A stretch of DNA of 64,000 nucleotides from Oleiagrimonas citrea. Its GTDB lineage: Bacteria; Pseudomonadota; Gammaproteobacteria; Xanthomonadales; Rhodanobacteraceae. Each line of letters begins with the position of its first letter. The first letter of the stretch is position 1. The DNA lies in NCBI RefSeq assembly GCF_012395255.1, contig NZ_JAAZQD010000003.1, positions 124,001 through 188,000 on the forward strand. The letters are read 5' to 3'. Of the stretch, positions 9,388 to 19,548 are shown one piece after another. The notes under the pieces are model-generated. The model ran no database searches. It was not told the origin of the DNA and saw only the letters and a list, made by a program, of their open reading frames with translations. A program made the position numbers and the translations under genes.

Positions 9388-9512
9388 ACGCGTGGTTGCC
9401 TCCTGAGCGTATAGGCATGGGGAACGACATGACGAGTCATCGACTGGCAAGGCCGTGCCACCATTTCGCGCTGTCGTGCCGGCCTCGTGGACCGTCGGGG
9501 CATGCCGCTCAC

Positions 9513-10412
9513 TCAGTGCGTTTCGGTGAGCTGCGCATGCAGCCATCCAGCCAGACGCGGTATGCGCTCGTCGGGATGGCCGGCGCGTGAGCACAGCACC
9601 CATTCGGCCGATGTCGGCGTGAATCCCCATGGAGCCACCAGGCGACCCGCGGACAGGTCGTCGGCCACCAGTTGCTGTGGCGCGATGGCGACGCCGAGTC
9701 CCGCGACGGCGGCTTCGAGCAGGTAATACAGATGCTCGAAGCCCTGACCCATACGCAGCGCGTCGGTCTGCATGCCCTGCGCGCGCGCCCAGGTTGGCCA
9801 GGCCTGTGGCCGTGACGCGGTATGCAGCAATGGCTGTCGCAGTAACGCCCGGGGCGAGGCGTCCTGCGCGGAAAGCGCCTCCGCGATCACGGGCGCCATG
9901 ACCGGACCGATGTGTTCGGTTGCCAGGGAGTGCACGGTCCATGCGTCCGGCCACGGCGGTTCGGCGATCAGCAATGTGGCGTCCAGGCCGTCCAGCGTCG
10001 GCCCGGGCGGTTTTTCGCTGGCGGACAGGTGCAGTTCGAGATCCGGCTGCTCGCGACGGAGCTGTTCCAGGCGCGGGATCATCCATCGCGCCAGGATGCT
10101 GCCGGGGCAGGACAGTACCAGTGCGGTGGCCTGAATCTCGCGGCGCAGCCGCTGGCGTGCGCCGCGCAGCAGTTCGAGGGCCTCGGTGCTGACGTCGCGC
10201 AGGTGCCGACCCGCATCGGTGATGACCAGGCCTCGCCCGCGGCGCTCGAACAGCGCGCACCCGAGATCCTCTTCCAGCAGTCGCAATTGGCGACTGACCG
10301 CGCCGTGGGTGACATGAAGCGCCAGCGCAGCTTGACTCACACTTCCATGCTTCGCGATGGCCTCGAATGCCCTGATGGCATTGAGCGGTGGGAGTTTGGC
10401 TTGAGAGATCAT
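9513..10412 (-). CDS. trpI: LysR-type regulator, TrpI-like
   Basis: A 299-aa LysR regulator divergent from trpB, with 101 bases between the starts. The N-terminal winged helix contains LPPLNAIRAFEA and HVTHGAVSRQLRLLEEDLG, closely resembling TrpI/GcvA/AmpR-type proteins. In pseudomonads TrpI activates trpBA when indoleglycerol phosphate builds up and represses itself. The start at ATG 10412 is chosen because the HTH begins about 10 residues in; the frame is open to 10526, but that would run into trpB's leader. Function as trpBA activator is inferred from sequence class plus position. It could instead be a GcvA-like regulator of another target. Confidence 0.8.
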   Translation of the reverse strand: MISQAKLPPLNAIRAFEAIAKHGSVSQAALALHVTHGAVSRQLRLLEEDLGCALFERRGRGLVITDAGRHLRDVSTEALELLRGARQRLRREIQATALVLSCPGSILARWMIPRLEQLRREQPDLELHLSASEKPPGPTLDGLDATLLIAEPPWPDAWTVHSLATEHIGPVMAPVIAEALSAQDASPRALLRQPLLHTASRPQAWPTWARAQGMQTDALRMGQGFEHLYYLLEAAVAGLGVAIAPQQLVADDLSAGRLVAPWGFTPTSAEWVLCSRAGHPDERIPRLAGWLHAQLTETH

Positions 10413-10413
10413 A

Positions 10414-10430
10414 TGTGAGAAAAGCTTACA
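10414..10430. promoter_or_regulatory. trpI: candidate TrpI operator (dyad 1)
   Basis: TGTGA-N7-TTACA, an interrupted inverted repeat of LysR-box type, lies directly upstream of the trpI start in the trpI-trpB gap. One position of the arms is mismatched. Confidence 0.45.
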
Positions 10431-10435
10431 TGTCG

Positions 10436-10450
10436 GCGATATCTTATCGC
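10436..10450. promoter_or_regulatory. trpB: candidate TrpI operator (dyad 2)
   Basis: GCGATA-TCT-TATCGC is a perfect 6-bp inverted repeat between the first dyad and trpB. Two adjacent sites of unequal symmetry match the usual layout of LysR recognition and activation sites, but binding is inferred. Confidence 0.4.
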
Positions 10451-10513
10451 TTTTCCCGAACGCATGGGGGACGGTAGGCTGTGCTTCTTCCGCACATGCA
10501 TGGCCCGATATCG

Positions 10514-11734
10514 ATGAATGCTTCATCCCCCGTCGAAGACTTCCACGCCTGGCCCGATGCGCAGGGTCGTTTCGGCGACTACGGCGGCAGCTTCGTCGCC
10601 GAGACCCTGATGGCGCCCCTGGCCGAATTGACCGAGGCCTACACGCGTCTGCGCAGCGACCCCGAGTTCGTGGCCGAGCTGGATCGCGATCTGGCGCATT
10701 ACGTGGGGCGTCCGAGTCCGATCTACTACGCCGAGCGGCTGTCGCGCGAGGTCGGCGGCGCGCGCATCATCCTCAAGCGCGAGGATCTGAATCACACCGG
10801 CGCGCACAAGATCAACAACACCGTGGGTCAGGCGCTGCTGGCTCGGCACATGGGCAAGCCCCGCGTGATCGCGGAGACCGGCGCCGGCCAGCACGGCGTG
10901 GCGACGGCTACCGTGGCCGCGCGGCTGGGCCTGAAGTGCGTGGTGTACATGGGCGCGACGGACATCGAGCGGCAGAAGATCAACGTCTATCGGATGAAGC
11001 TGCTGGGCGCCGAGGTGGTGCCGGTGACTTCCGGATCGAAGACGCTCAAGGATGCGCTCAACGAGGCGCTGCGCGACTGGGTGACGAATGTCGCCGATAC
11101 CTTCTACATCATCGGCACGGTGGCCGGTCCGCACCCGTATCCGATGATGGTGCGCGACTTCAACGCCATCGTCGGACGCGAGGCGCGTGCGCAGATGCAG
11201 GAACAGTTCGGTCGTTTGCCCGATGTGGTCACGGCCTGTGTCGGCGGCGGCTCCAATGCCATGGGTATCTTCCACGCTTTCCTCAATGATCGCGACGTGC
11301 GTCTGGTCGGCGCCGAAGCGGCGGGCGAAGGACTGTCCAGCGGCCATCACGCGGCCTCGCTGGCAGCCGGTCGGCCGGGTGTGCTGCATGGCAACCGGAC
11401 CTATCTGTTGTGCGACGACGACGGTCAGATCACCGAAACGCATTCGATCTCGGCCGGACTCGATTATCCCGGCGTCGGGCCCGAGCATGCGTTCCTGAAA
11501 GACGCGGGGCGCGCGGAATATCTGGGCATCAGCGACGACGAGGCCATGGAGGCATTTCATCGCCTGTGCCGCACCGAGGGCATCTTGCCGGCGCTGGAAT
11601 CCAGTCATGCCGTGGCCCAGGCAATCAAACTGGCACGCGAACTGCCCAAGGACGGCCTGGTGCTATGCAACCTGTCCGGCCGGGGCGACAAGGACGTGCA
11701 CACCATCGCCGCGCGAGAGGGCATCGAACTGTGA
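10514..11734 (+). CDS. trpB: tryptophan synthase beta chain
   Basis: PLP enzyme that joins indole to serine to make tryptophan, working as an alpha2beta2 complex with TrpA. From ATG 10514 it is 406 aa. Signatures: the start [16 protein letters not shown], the PLP lysine in [15 protein letters not shown], the GGGSNAMG phosphate-cup motif, and [13 protein letters not shown]. In-frame ATGs at 10496 and 10481 would add only short tails, and no strong ribosome site decides between them. The gene is divergent from trpI and its stop overlaps the trpA GTG. Confidence 0.97.
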   Translation: MNASSPVEDFHAWPDAQGRFGDYGGSFVAETLMAPLAELTEAYTRLRSDPEFVAELDRDLAHYVGRPSPIYYAERLSREVGGARIILKREDLNHTGAHKINNTVGQALLARHMGKPRVIAETGAGQHGVATATVAARLGLKCVVYMGATDIERQKINVYRMKLLGAEVVPVTSGSKTLKDALNEALRDWVTNVADTFYIIGTVAGPHPYPMMVRDFNAIVGREARAQMQEQFGRLPDVVTACVGGGSNAMGIFHAFLNDRDVRLVGAEAAGEGLSSGHHAASLAAGRPGVLHGNRTYLLCDDDGQITETHSISAGLDYPGVGPEHAFLKDAGRAEYLGISDDEAMEAFHRLCRTEGILPALESSHAVAQAIKLARELPKDGLVLCNLSGRGDKDVHTIAAREGIEL

Positions 11735-12543
11735 GCACTGCCATCGACAACCGCCTGGATCGCCGTTTCACCGCTTTGAAGGCGGCTGGGCGTACCGGAC
11801 TCGTTCCCTTCATTACGGCCGGCGATCCCGCTCCGGAGCTGACCGTTCCGGTGATGCACGCACTGGTGGCCGCCGGCGCCGATGTGATCGAACTGGGCAT
11901 GCCGTTTTCCGATCCCATGGCCGATGGTCCGGTCATCCAGCACGCCAGCGAGCGCGCCCTGCGTCACGGCGTGAGTGTGGCGCAAGTGCTCGAATGGGTC
12001 CGTGCATTCCGCCGTGACGATGCGGAAACGCCGGTGGTGCTGATGGGCTATCTCAATCCGGTCGAGATCATGGGCGTCGAGCGTTTCGCGGCAAGCGCGG
12101 CGGACGCCGGCGTCGATGGCGTCCTGCTGGTTGATTGTCCGATCGAGGAGGATGCGACGGCTGCACCGCTACGCGAAGCCGGTCTGCGGCGCATTCTGCT
12201 GACCGCGCCGACCACAGCCGAAGCCCGCCTGCAGCGGGCGTGCGAGTTGGCCGAAGGTTTCCTGTACTATGTATCGTTTGCGGGAATTACCGGTGCGGCC
12301 CGCCTGTCGGTGGACGCCATCGCCGAGCGCGTGGCGGACATCCGCAAGCGTTCTCGCGCACCGGTCGCCGTCGGGTTCGGAGTCAGGGATGCCGACAGCG
12401 CGCGGGCCATCGCGGCCTTTGCCGATGCAGTGGTGATCGGCAGCGCGCTGGTCGAGTCGCTGGCCGGGTCCGAGGACGCAGGGCAGGTCGAGCAACGGGT
12501 ACGGACGTTCCTGGAGCCGATCCGTACGGCGCTGGACCGATGA
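11731..12543 (+). CDS. trpA: tryptophan synthase alpha chain
   Basis: TIM-barrel subunit that splits indole-3-glycerol phosphate to indole, which is channelled to TrpB. 270 aa from GTG 11731, which overlaps the trpB stop as GTGA. Catalytic residues are in [17 protein letters not shown] (Glu near 52 and Asp near 63); the phosphate site is seen as VGFGVRDA and VVIGSALV. The open frame extends back into trpB but the family start [22 protein letters not shown] fixes the true N-terminus. Confidence 0.96.
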   Translation: MSTAIDNRLDRRFTALKAAGRTGLVPFITAGDPAPELTVPVMHALVAAGADVIELGMPFSDPMADGPVIQHASERALRHGVSVAQVLEWVRAFRRDDAETPVVLMGYLNPVEIMGVERFAASAADAGVDGVLLVDCPIEEDATAAPLREAGLRRILLTAPTTAEARLQRACELAEGFLYYVSFAGITGAARLSVDAIAERVADIRKRSRAPVAVGFGVRDADSARAIAAFADAVVIGSALVESLAGSEDAGQVEQRVRTFLEPIRTALDR

Positions 12544-12597
12544 TTCCCGCAGCGAGCAACTGGATGTACGGGTCCGCACGAATCCCGGAGAGCGAAG

Positions 12598-13464
12598 ATG
12601 AACTGGCTGCAGAAACTCATGAATCCCCGTATCCGTACGGAGTCCGGCAACAGCAAGAGCAAAGTGCCGGAAGGCGTGTGGGAAAAGTGCAAGGGATGCG
12701 GCGCGGTGGTCTATCGGCCCGAGCTTGAGCGCCAGCTGATGGTTTGTCCGAAGTGTGGGCACCATCATGCGATCGCCGCGCGCACGCGCCTGCAGGAGCT
12801 GTTCGATGAGGGTTCGACGGCGGAATTGTTCGCCGATCTGGAGCCGGTCGATCCGCTCAAGTTCAAGGACTCCAAGAAATACAAGGATCGCATCGTGGCC
12901 GCGCAGAAGGCCACGGGCGAGAAGGATGCATTGATCGTCCTGCGTGGCCTGCTGAAGTCGCGTCCGTTGATTGCCGCGGCATTCGAGTTCCGCTACATGG
13001 GCGGTTCGATGGGATCGGTGGTCGGCGAGAAGTTCACGCGCGCAGCCGAACGCGCGCTGGCGGAACGGGTTCCCTTCGTGTGTTTCACCGCGACCGGCGG
13101 TGCACGCATGCAGGAAGGTCTGTTCTCGCTGATGCAGATGGCCAAGACTTCGGCGGCGCTGGGGCGTTTGCGCGATGCTGGCGTGCCGTACATCTCGGTG
13201 CTGACGCACCCGACCACCGGCGGTGTGTCGGCCAGCTTCGCGATGCTGGGCGATCTCAACATCGGTGAGCCGAAGGCGCTGATCGGCTTTGCCGGACCGC
13301 GCGTGATCGAGCAGACGGTGCGCGAGACACTGCCGGAAGGCTTCCAGCGTTCGGAATTCCTGTTGGAACACGGTGCGCTGGACATGATCGTTGATCGTCG
13401 CGAGATGCGTGACAAGCTGGCCGACGTTCTTGCTCTGTTGACGCGCTCCGATCGCGTGGCTTGA
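12598..13464 (+). CDS. accD: acetyl-CoA carboxylase carboxyltransferase subunit beta
   Basis: Beta half of the carboxyltransferase that moves the carboxyl from biotin-BCCP to acetyl-CoA, giving malonyl-CoA for fatty acid synthesis. 288 aa. The N-terminal four-cysteine zinc ribbon is visible as CKGC ... CPKC (residues about 32-54), and the crotonase-fold core shows [12 protein letters not shown] and the [14 protein letters not shown] oxyanion region. It follows trpA by 54 bases, as in Pseudomonas and Xanthomonas. The usual next gene, folC, is not here. Confidence 0.97.
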   Translation: MNWLQKLMNPRIRTESGNSKSKVPEGVWEKCKGCGAVVYRPELERQLMVCPKCGHHHAIAARTRLQELFDEGSTAELFADLEPVDPLKFKDSKKYKDRIVAAQKATGEKDALIVLRGLLKSRPLIAAAFEFRYMGGSMGSVVGEKFTRAAERALAERVPFVCFTATGGARMQEGLFSLMQMAKTSAALGRLRDAGVPYISVLTHPTTGGVSASFAMLGDLNIGEPKALIGFAGPRVIEQTVRETLPEGFQRSEFLLEHGALDMIVDRREMRDKLADVLALLTRSDRVA

Positions 13465-13806
13465 GACTCGGCGCGTGTAGCGTCGATACCAACGCGTATT
13501 GGGGGGATACGCATTGGGGCACAAAGCGTCGTGCAATCGTCTTCATGGGCGATGTGCTTGAGCTAGATGGCGGTAAGTGCTAGGTATGAAAGCGGTTCGT
13601 TGTGCGGATTTGTGCCGCAAGGAGCATTTTTGCTCCGTTCGAACCCATACAGTGAGGTCGTCGCCATACGCAGTGTGCGATGGCGTCGGTCGGGTACATC
13701 CCGAGGGGAGGCTCATGTCGAAAGCTGAAGTCATGCATTTGCATTGTGGTGCGTCATGGAACGTACGCCCCTGTGCCGCTCGTTCCAGTCTGGGCGGGGG
13801 CGCTGC
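13465..13806. other. gap after accD
   Basis: 342 bases without a credible gene. It contains GCGTAT-N7-ATACGC at 13494-13512, a short hairpin that could end the accD message, although there is no T-tract. Short open frames here have no recognisable protein features. The stretch is less G+C-rich around 13555-13660 and could hold the promoter of the AraC gene. Confidence 0.5.
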
Positions 13807-14823
13807 ATGAACGCGATGATCTCGAACGAATGGCGCCGCGACATGAGCGATCCAGATCTGCATGCGCTCGGCAGCTTGCTGCGTGTGTGCGGCATGGCCG
13901 TCACGCCGCTTACGCCGGCACCGATGCGCGCTGTGTTCGGTTCCGACGAGCATGACGACAACGTGTTCAGCAGCGCGCGTTACGACTTTCCGCTGCGCAC
14001 CCGCTTCCGGCTTCCCGAGGATCGTTTCCTGATTGCCTATGTCCATGCGGCGGGCGAGGGCAGCTGGGTCGGCGGCGAGAAGCTCGAGACCGGCATGGTG
14101 TTGGTGGGCATGCCGGGCAGCCGCGGTGAATTGCGCTTCGGTGAAGGCACCAGCTGGAGTCTGCTGGTTTCCTCGGGGCAGCATCTGCGCCGGGAGCTTT
14201 CACGCCTCGGCCATTACGCGGAGTCCACCTCCCGTCGCCTTCAACGCTTGATCCCGGATGAGGAATCGGAAGCCGGCGAGCGTCTGCGCAGTGCCTTCGA
14301 GTGCATGCGTCTGCGTTTCATCGATCAGCGTCGTGACATCAATCTCAAGGCGATGCTGGAAAATCTGAAATCGCATCTCTTCGGCGATGTGGCTTCGTTG
14401 TTCCCCGGCGTGCCTGACACGTCACGGACACGCCATTCGCACTACCTGGTACTGCGTCGCGTCGAGAACTTCATCGCCGCGAATCTGCGGCACGAGATCC
14501 GCCTTCGCGATCTCTGCGATGCCGGCTCGGCGAGCGAGCGAAATCTGCGCTATATCTTCGACGAATTTCTAGGAATTTCTCCTAACCACTACCTTTCCAC
14601 CCTTCGTTTGTGCGAGGCCAGGCGGCATCTCAGTGAGGCTCAGCCTGAGCACAATACGGTGCGTGCAATCGCATTGGAATGCGGTTTGTGGGACCTCTCC
14701 CGCTTTGCCGAAAGTTACCGGCAACTGTTCGGCGAACTGCCCAGCGAGACCCTCAAGGTGTGCAAGACATCTTTGCCGGAAACGCGCACGCCCTACCTTT
14801 CCCCGAGTATCCAATACACCTGA
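13807..14823 (+). CDS. AraC-family transcriptional regulator
   Basis: A 338-aa regulator with an N-terminal domain of about 215 residues of no clear ligand and a C-terminal AraC DNA-binding domain (about residues 225-330): first helix pair LRDLCDAGSASERNLRYIF, then FLGISPNHYLSTLRLCEARRHL, then VRAIALECGLWDLSRFAESYRQLFGELPSE, the standard double HTH. ATG 13807 is chosen, with GGCGGGGG just ahead; the frame is open back to 13744. It resembles the group of AraC regulators linked to ethanolamine or stress genes, but no target can be named. The OmpA-like gene downstream on the same strand is the nearest candidate target. Confidence 0.85.
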   Translation: MNAMISNEWRRDMSDPDLHALGSLLRVCGMAVTPLTPAPMRAVFGSDEHDDNVFSSARYDFPLRTRFRLPEDRFLIAYVHAAGEGSWVGGEKLETGMVLVGMPGSRGELRFGEGTSWSLLVSSGQHLRRELSRLGHYAESTSRRLQRLIPDEESEAGERLRSAFECMRLRFIDQRRDINLKAMLENLKSHLFGDVASLFPGVPDTSRTRHSHYLVLRRVENFIAANLRHEIRLRDLCDAGSASERNLRYIFDEFLGISPNHYLSTLRLCEARRHLSEAQPEHNTVRAIALECGLWDLSRFAESYRQLFGELPSETLKVCKTSLPETRTPYLSPSIQYT

Positions 14824-14965
14824 AGGCCGGAGTGTCCGGCGCGTGCCGCATCACGTGGCGCGGATGACTGCAGGCGGTTCATACCCGTTTCGAGCAGTGC
14901 ATACGGGTTGAGCTACCGACAGTCGACAACGGGCATGGATGTGCGTTGGTTGACGGAGGGGCGAC

Positions 14966-15960
14966 ATGGATGTGTTGGGCAGGATGCTTGACGGACTGCT
15001 GTGTCGATGGAAGCCCGTTCACGCGGGTCCTGTTCGTGATGCGGTGCGACTCCCCCTGAAGGATCGCGCGTGCGCCACGAAGGTGTCGGTACAGTCCCGT
15101 GCCTTGTACTGGGGAGTAGCGGTCGTACTCGGATTCACTCTGTTCATGGGGGCATTCGGTACGGCGAGGGCCAGGGATGGCCGACCTGCTTCATCGCCTT
15201 CTTCGGACAAGGCGGGCGAAACGACTGCCTCGAGGCATCTGAAGCTTGCCGACGATGCCGATATCCGGGCCGTACTGAAGGCCCGGTCCGTTTCTTCTAC
15301 GCGAGATCTTTCCGACTTGTCCGGATACAGCGCCTTGCAGGCGGTACGAGCCGAGCAGTCGCCGTCGCGGCGGCCGGCTTCCAGCATGCGTTCGCGTCAA
15401 CGCGTTCGCCAGGTTGCACGCGTCAACACGAAAAAGGATTCGCTGTCCGACAACGAGGACGATCTTCCTGGTGACCCGGCGCGGTCCGAGCGTCATGTCG
15501 CCGATGACTTGACTGCTTCAACGTTCTGGGGGCGCTCTCTCCGCAGTGGCGTTTTGTGGGTCTGCCTGTCTCCTTTGATGTCAGGGCGACGCAAACACTG
15601 GCCGCTGCGAGGTCGCCCGCTTCGCCGGTCGGCCGCAGTCGGTCAGTATCAGCTGGACAGCATGCTGCAGCGCATCCGGCGACATGGCGCGGTCGATGCC
15701 ATGCGGGTGGCCGGATACACCGACCGCATCGGTTCGTCCCGCTATAACCTCGATCTCTCACGCAAGCGCGCGCAAAGCGTACGAACCTATCTCGTCCGCG
15801 AGGGCGTCCCTGGTGCGGTCATTCATGCACAGGGGGGGGCGAGCGCGATCCGCTGGTCACCTGTACGGACACCAATCGTGCGCGTCTGGTGCGTTGCCTG
15901 GCGCCGAATCGGCGCGTCGAAGTAATGGCCGAAGTCACTCAGCAACAAGGCCCGCCATGA
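14966..15960 (+). pseudogene. OmpA-family protein, frameshifted at a G8 tract
   Basis: The frame from 14966 stays open to 15925. It has an N-terminal hydrophobic segment (ALYWGVAVVLGFTLFMGAFG, residues about 46-65) and a basic low-complexity middle. The C-terminal OmpA-like peptidoglycan-binding core starts around GQYQLDSMLQRIRRHG and continues VAGYTDRIGSSRYNLDLSRKRA. After the G8 run at 15832-15839 the frame loses homology, while one more G would restore GGGERDPLVTCTDTNRARLV and end at TGA 15958-15960, as OmpA domains normally end. A second shift near 15540-15620 is possible because the beta-strand before the core (VSFDVRATQTLAA) lies in another frame. Could be a decayed gene, a phase-variable gene, or a base-calling error. 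Confidence 0.6.
15832..15839 (+). repeat. G8 homopolymer at the frameshift
   Basis: Eight G in a row within the OmpA-like coding region. G9 (or G6) would join the two halves of the C-terminal domain in one frame. Confidence 0.85.
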
Positions 15961-16008
15961 GAGACGAGCCTTGCAGGAAATGATGCATGGATTCTAGCGA
16001 GCGTCGAA

Positions 16009-17115
16009 TCAGGCCGACGCCTCGCGTGCACCACGCGAGAACGAGCGGCGCAGGCGCCCGAGCACGCTGGAGGTGGAGTTGACCGCGTCGCCCGTGTCGC
16101 TGTCGCCATCCGGAGCCACGTAGCCGGCCACGTAGTAGGCGTTGATGAAGGCGGCCACGTCCTCGACAGGCGACTTGGCCGCCTCGGCGATGGCTTCCAG
16201 TGTGGCTGGTTGCTTCATCATCGCCGTGGCGATGCGGAAGTGGCGCGGGAACTCGCGTTCGATCTGCGGCCAGCGTGTCAGGCGCCAGCTTGCCGACGGA
16301 TCCAGGTGCGGTGCCAGTTTGCCGTGGCTTGCGCAAAGGGCGGCGAACCACAACAGGCGCACGATCGGCTGTTCGGGACCGGCATGCTGCACTTCGGCAT
16401 CGTCGCTGCTGACGGAGCGGATGCGGCTGGCCGGCATGTCGAGAAGCTTCTCGATGGTTTTCAGTTGCGGCGGCGCACGGTAGATATTGTTGGCCGGGTC
16501 GATGGCCAGTTTGGCATCGCCGGCGTTGCCTTCGATGAGTACCGTATGGGTCATCGCGCCATCGAGAAGCATCGAACCCAGGGTCTCGTTGCGCGCCGGT
16601 TCGGCCGGGGCGCTCTGAACCGTCTCGGGCGCTGGCGTCGGGGTTGCGGGCTTGGTCGCGACGGGAGTCGGCTTCTCGGCGGGCTTGGGGGCCGGCTCGG
16701 CCTTCGGTGCAGCCTCGGGAGCGGAAGGCTTGGCCTCGGCTCGCGGCGCCGTGGATTCGCTGCGTTGCGGTGCGGGCGAGGTGGCGGGTGCGTCGGACTT
16801 GGACGGAGCTACGTTGTTCTGGATGTCCAGCAGCATCTGGATCAGCTTGTCGCCATCGAACGGTTTCTGCAGCAGCAGGTCGCAATCGCGCATGGAGGGC
16901 TGTTCGGTATACGCGGCGCAGAGTCGATCCTCGGCGACGGCACGCAGCCAGTCCATGTGGCCCCAGACGCTGTCCACGTCCACGATCAACAGATCGCTGT
17001 TGCCACCTTCGGACAGATTCCATTTGCCCAGCTTCGGCGATTCCAGGGCGGCAAGAACCTGCTTGGCGTCAGCCTCGGAAAGCCCGGACAGGGCGATGCT
17101 GTAGAAAGTCTTCAA
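16009..17115 (-). CDS. pseudo-receiver domain protein, unknown function
   Basis: A 368-aa protein. The start is TTG 17115, with AGGGGGA 8 bases upstream and KTFYSIALSGLSEADAKQVL as its first residues; the frame is open to 17175 but has no better site. Residues 1-105 look like a response-regulator receiver fold: a strand DLLIVDVDS where the phospho-Asp would sit, and a final strand ending LQKPFDGDKL with the conserved Lys-Pro; the acidic pocket is not clearly kept. A Pro/Ala/Glu-rich linker (about 110-195) leads to a C-terminal domain of about 150 residues ending in a possible winged helix (TLEAIAEAAKSPVEDVAAFIN). No function can be named. Confidence 0.75.
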   Translation of the reverse strand: MKTFYSIALSGLSEADAKQVLAALESPKLGKWNLSEGGNSDLLIVDVDSVWGHMDWLRAVAEDRLCAAYTEQPSMRDCDLLLQKPFDGDKLIQMLLDIQNNVAPSKSDAPATSPAPQRSESTAPRAEAKPSAPEAAPKAEPAPKPAEKPTPVATKPATPTPAPETVQSAPAEPARNETLGSMLLDGAMTHTVLIEGNAGDAKLAIDPANNIYRAPPQLKTIEKLLDMPASRIRSVSSDDAEVQHAGPEQPIVRLLWFAALCASHGKLAPHLDPSASWRLTRWPQIEREFPRHFRIATAMMKQPATLEAIAEAAKSPVEDVAAFINAYYVAGYVAPDGDSDTGDAVNSTSSVLGRLRRSFSRGAREASA

Positions 17116-17281
17116 TGAAATTCCCCCTGCGAATGGCCGCGGGAAATGAGAGGCGGCCAAGCGATCAGACGCCACATTGTGGCCTTATTTGCGCTCGGGT
17201 CAATGGTGGGCGCTGGACAGCAGCGTGAATTTGTCCCAGAAAGGACCTGTCCTCGGCCACTCTAAGAAGGAGACGGGAACC

Positions 17282-17713
17282 ATGAAACGATTGCTCTTGG
17301 GAACGATCTCGCTGCTTGTCTGCATCGGCGTCCAGGCGGCGCAACCCACCCTGCAGGCGCAATCCCGGCCGGATGACGCACGGGTGTACATCCTTTCGCC
17401 CGCCGACGGTGCCACTGTGCCGCGCACGTTCACGGTACGGTTCGGCCTGCACGGCATGGGCGTGGCGCCGGCCGGCGTGGATCGCAAGGACACGGGCCAC
17501 CACCATCTGCTGATCGACGTGGCCAAGCTGCCGCCCGCCGGGCAGCCGATTCCTGCCGATGCGCACCATCGTCACTTCGGCGGCGGCCAGACCGAAACCA
17601 CGCTGACCCTGACGCCGGGCACGCACACGCTGCAGCTGGAACTGGCCGACAGTCGTCACGTGCCGTTCGCACGGCCGCTGATCTCACGTCGGATCACGGT
17701 GCACGTGAAATAG
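17282..17713 (+). CDS. DUF4399 periplasmic protein
   Basis: 143 aa with a signal peptide ([17 protein letters not shown]) and a DUF4399 domain: [30 protein letters not shown], then GHHHLLIDV and [24 protein letters not shown]. The many His residues could bind metal, but the family has no known role. ATG 17282 has AAGGAG 10 bases upstream. It is divergent from the pseudo-receiver gene with 166 bases between. Confidence 0.88.
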   Translation: MKRLLLGTISLLVCIGVQAAQPTLQAQSRPDDARVYILSPADGATVPRTFTVRFGLHGMGVAPAGVDRKDTGHHHLLIDVAKLPPAGQPIPADAHHRHFGGGQTETTLTLTPGTHTLQLELADSRHVPFARPLISRRITVHVK

Positions 17714-17778
17714 GCGAGGGCCGCGCGCAGGCTTGGGTCTGGTATCCTGACGGGCTTGTTCCACGGCCCTTTGCGATC

Positions 17779-19185
17779 ATGAGCGTGCGCACCCGATTCG
17801 CCCCTAGTCCGACCGGTTTCCTGCATATCGGCGGAGCCCGGACGGCCCTGTACTGCTGGCTGGAAGCCCGTCACCACGGCGGCCGCTTCGTGCTGCGCGT
17901 GGAGGACACCGATCGCGTGCGTTCCACCGACGAGGCGGTGCAGGCCATTCTCGACGGCATGCGCTGGTTGGGCCTGGACGCCGACGAAGGGCCGATCTAC
18001 CAGACCGGGCGTCTGGATCGTTACCGCGAGGTCGCCGAGCAGTTGCTGAAGGCGGGCAAGGCGTACTACGCCTACGAGACGCCCGAGGAAATCGAGGCGA
18101 TGCGCGAGGCCGCGCGCGCCAAGGGCGAGAAACCGCGCTACAACGGCTATTACCGCGACCGCAACGAGCCGTACCGCGAGGACCCCAATCGCGTCATCCG
18201 CTTCAAGAATCCGTTGAACGGATCGGTGGTGTTCGAGGACAAGGTCAAGGGCCGCATCGAGTGGTCCAACACCGAGCTCGACGATTTCGTTCTGTTCCGC
18301 TCCGACGGTTTCCCGACCTACAACTTCGCGGTGGTGGTGGACGATCTGGATATGGGCATCACCGAGGTGATCCGCGGTGACGACCACGTCAACAACACGC
18401 CGCGCCAGATCAATGTCTACGAGGCGCTGGGTGCGCCGGTGCCGACGTTCGCGCATCTGCCGATGATTCTCGGCGAGGACGGCCAGAAGCTGTCCAAGCG
18501 CCACGGCGCGGTGGGCGTCATGCAGTACCGCGAGGACGGCTACCTGCCGCACGCGCTGCTGAACTACCTGGTGCGGCTGGGCTGGTCGCACGGTGATCAG
18601 GAGATCTTCTCCATCGGGGAAATGATCGAGCTGTTCGACATCGCCGACGTCAACGCGTCCGCGGCGCGGTTCGACATGGCCAAGCTGGGCTGGCTCAACC
18701 AGCAGTACCTGAAGAACGAAGACCCGGCCAGCATCGCTCCGGAGCTGGAGTGGCATCTGCGCCGCATCGGCATCGATCCGTCGACCGGCCCTGCGCCCGC
18801 CGAGGTGGTGACGGCGCTCTGCGATCGAGTGCAGACGCTCAAGGACATGGCCGAGCGTGCGCGCGTCTGGTACGCGCCGATCGCCGAGTGGGACGAGAAG
18901 GCCGTGGCCAAGCATCTGAAGTCGGTCACCGCGCCGGCGGTGCTGGAGGCGGCGCGCGACGGTCTGCGCGCGCTCGATACCTGGAAGCCCGAACCCATCC
19001 ACGAGCTGGTCAAGCAGATCGCCGAGCGCCTGGAGCTGGGCATGGGCAAGGTCGCGCAGCCGCTGCGTGTGGCGCTGACCGGAACCCAGGTCTCGCCCTC
19101 GATCGATCACACCGTCTATCTGGCGGGGCGCGAGGAAGCCGTGCGTCGTGTCGAGCATGCGCTGGCGCTGAGCCGCGCCGACTGA
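17779..19185 (+). CDS. gltX: glutamyl-tRNA synthetase
   Basis: Charges tRNA-Glu with glutamate; class I synthetase. 468 aa. The HIGH-type motif is [19 protein letters not shown] near residues 5-23, and the KMSKS-type motif is KLSKR at 237-241 followed by HG. The C-terminal anticodon-binding part ends LALSRAD. TATCCT at 17742-17747 could be its -10 box. The neighbours do not matter for its role. Confidence 0.97.
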   Translation: MSVRTRFAPSPTGFLHIGGARTALYCWLEARHHGGRFVLRVEDTDRVRSTDEAVQAILDGMRWLGLDADEGPIYQTGRLDRYREVAEQLLKAGKAYYAYETPEEIEAMREAARAKGEKPRYNGYYRDRNEPYREDPNRVIRFKNPLNGSVVFEDKVKGRIEWSNTELDDFVLFRSDGFPTYNFAVVVDDLDMGITEVIRGDDHVNNTPRQINVYEALGAPVPTFAHLPMILGEDGQKLSKRHGAVGVMQYREDGYLPHALLNYLVRLGWSHGDQEIFSIGEMIELFDIADVNASAARFDMAKLGWLNQQYLKNEDPASIAPELEWHLRRIGIDPSTGPAPAEVVTALCDRVQTLKDMAERARVWYAPIAEWDEKAVAKHLKSVTAPAVLEAARDGLRALDTWKPEPIHELVKQIAERLELGMGKVAQPLRVALTGTQVSPSIDHTVYLAGREEAVRRVEHALALSRAD

Positions 19186-19224
19186 TCGTGCGCAGGCGTC
19201 TCGCGATGCAGGGGGCAGGCCGTC

Positions 19225-19512
19225 ATGGGTGAGCTCCTGCAACGCGCGACCCGCGGCGTCGATCTGTCCTCGCCGGATGCCGCCTGGCAGATTTTCCACA
19301 ACCTGATGGTCATGCTGCCGTGGGCGGTGTTGCTGTGGTTCACGCTGCTCAGCGTTTTGCTGGGCGCCGTCGTGGGCTGGTGGCGCGGCCGCCTCTGGAC
19401 CGGCATCGGCATCAGTCTGGTGATCGGACCGCTCGGCCTGCTCATTCTGTGGGCCTTGCCTTCCCGCCGGGGCCGCCCCACATCGGAAGACGAGTCACCG
19501 CCATCGCAATGA
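19225..19512 (+). CDS. small membrane protein, unknown
   Basis: 95 aa with two predicted membrane helices: LMVMLPWAVLLWFTLLSVLL (about 30-52) and IGISLVIGPLGLLILWAL (about 65-83), then a basic/acidic tail. The N-terminus is soluble. It lies 39 bases after gltX and 36 before zur on the same strand, so it is probably co-transcribed. No family recognised beyond this layout. Confidence 0.65.
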   Translation: MGELLQRATRGVDLSSPDAAWQIFHNLMVMLPWAVLLWFTLLSVLLGAVVGWWRGRLWTGIGISLVIGPLGLLILWALPSRRGRPTSEDESPPSQ

Positions 19513-19548
19513 TACGATGGCCCTCGGACAGGCAAGGCACGCGCAGCC

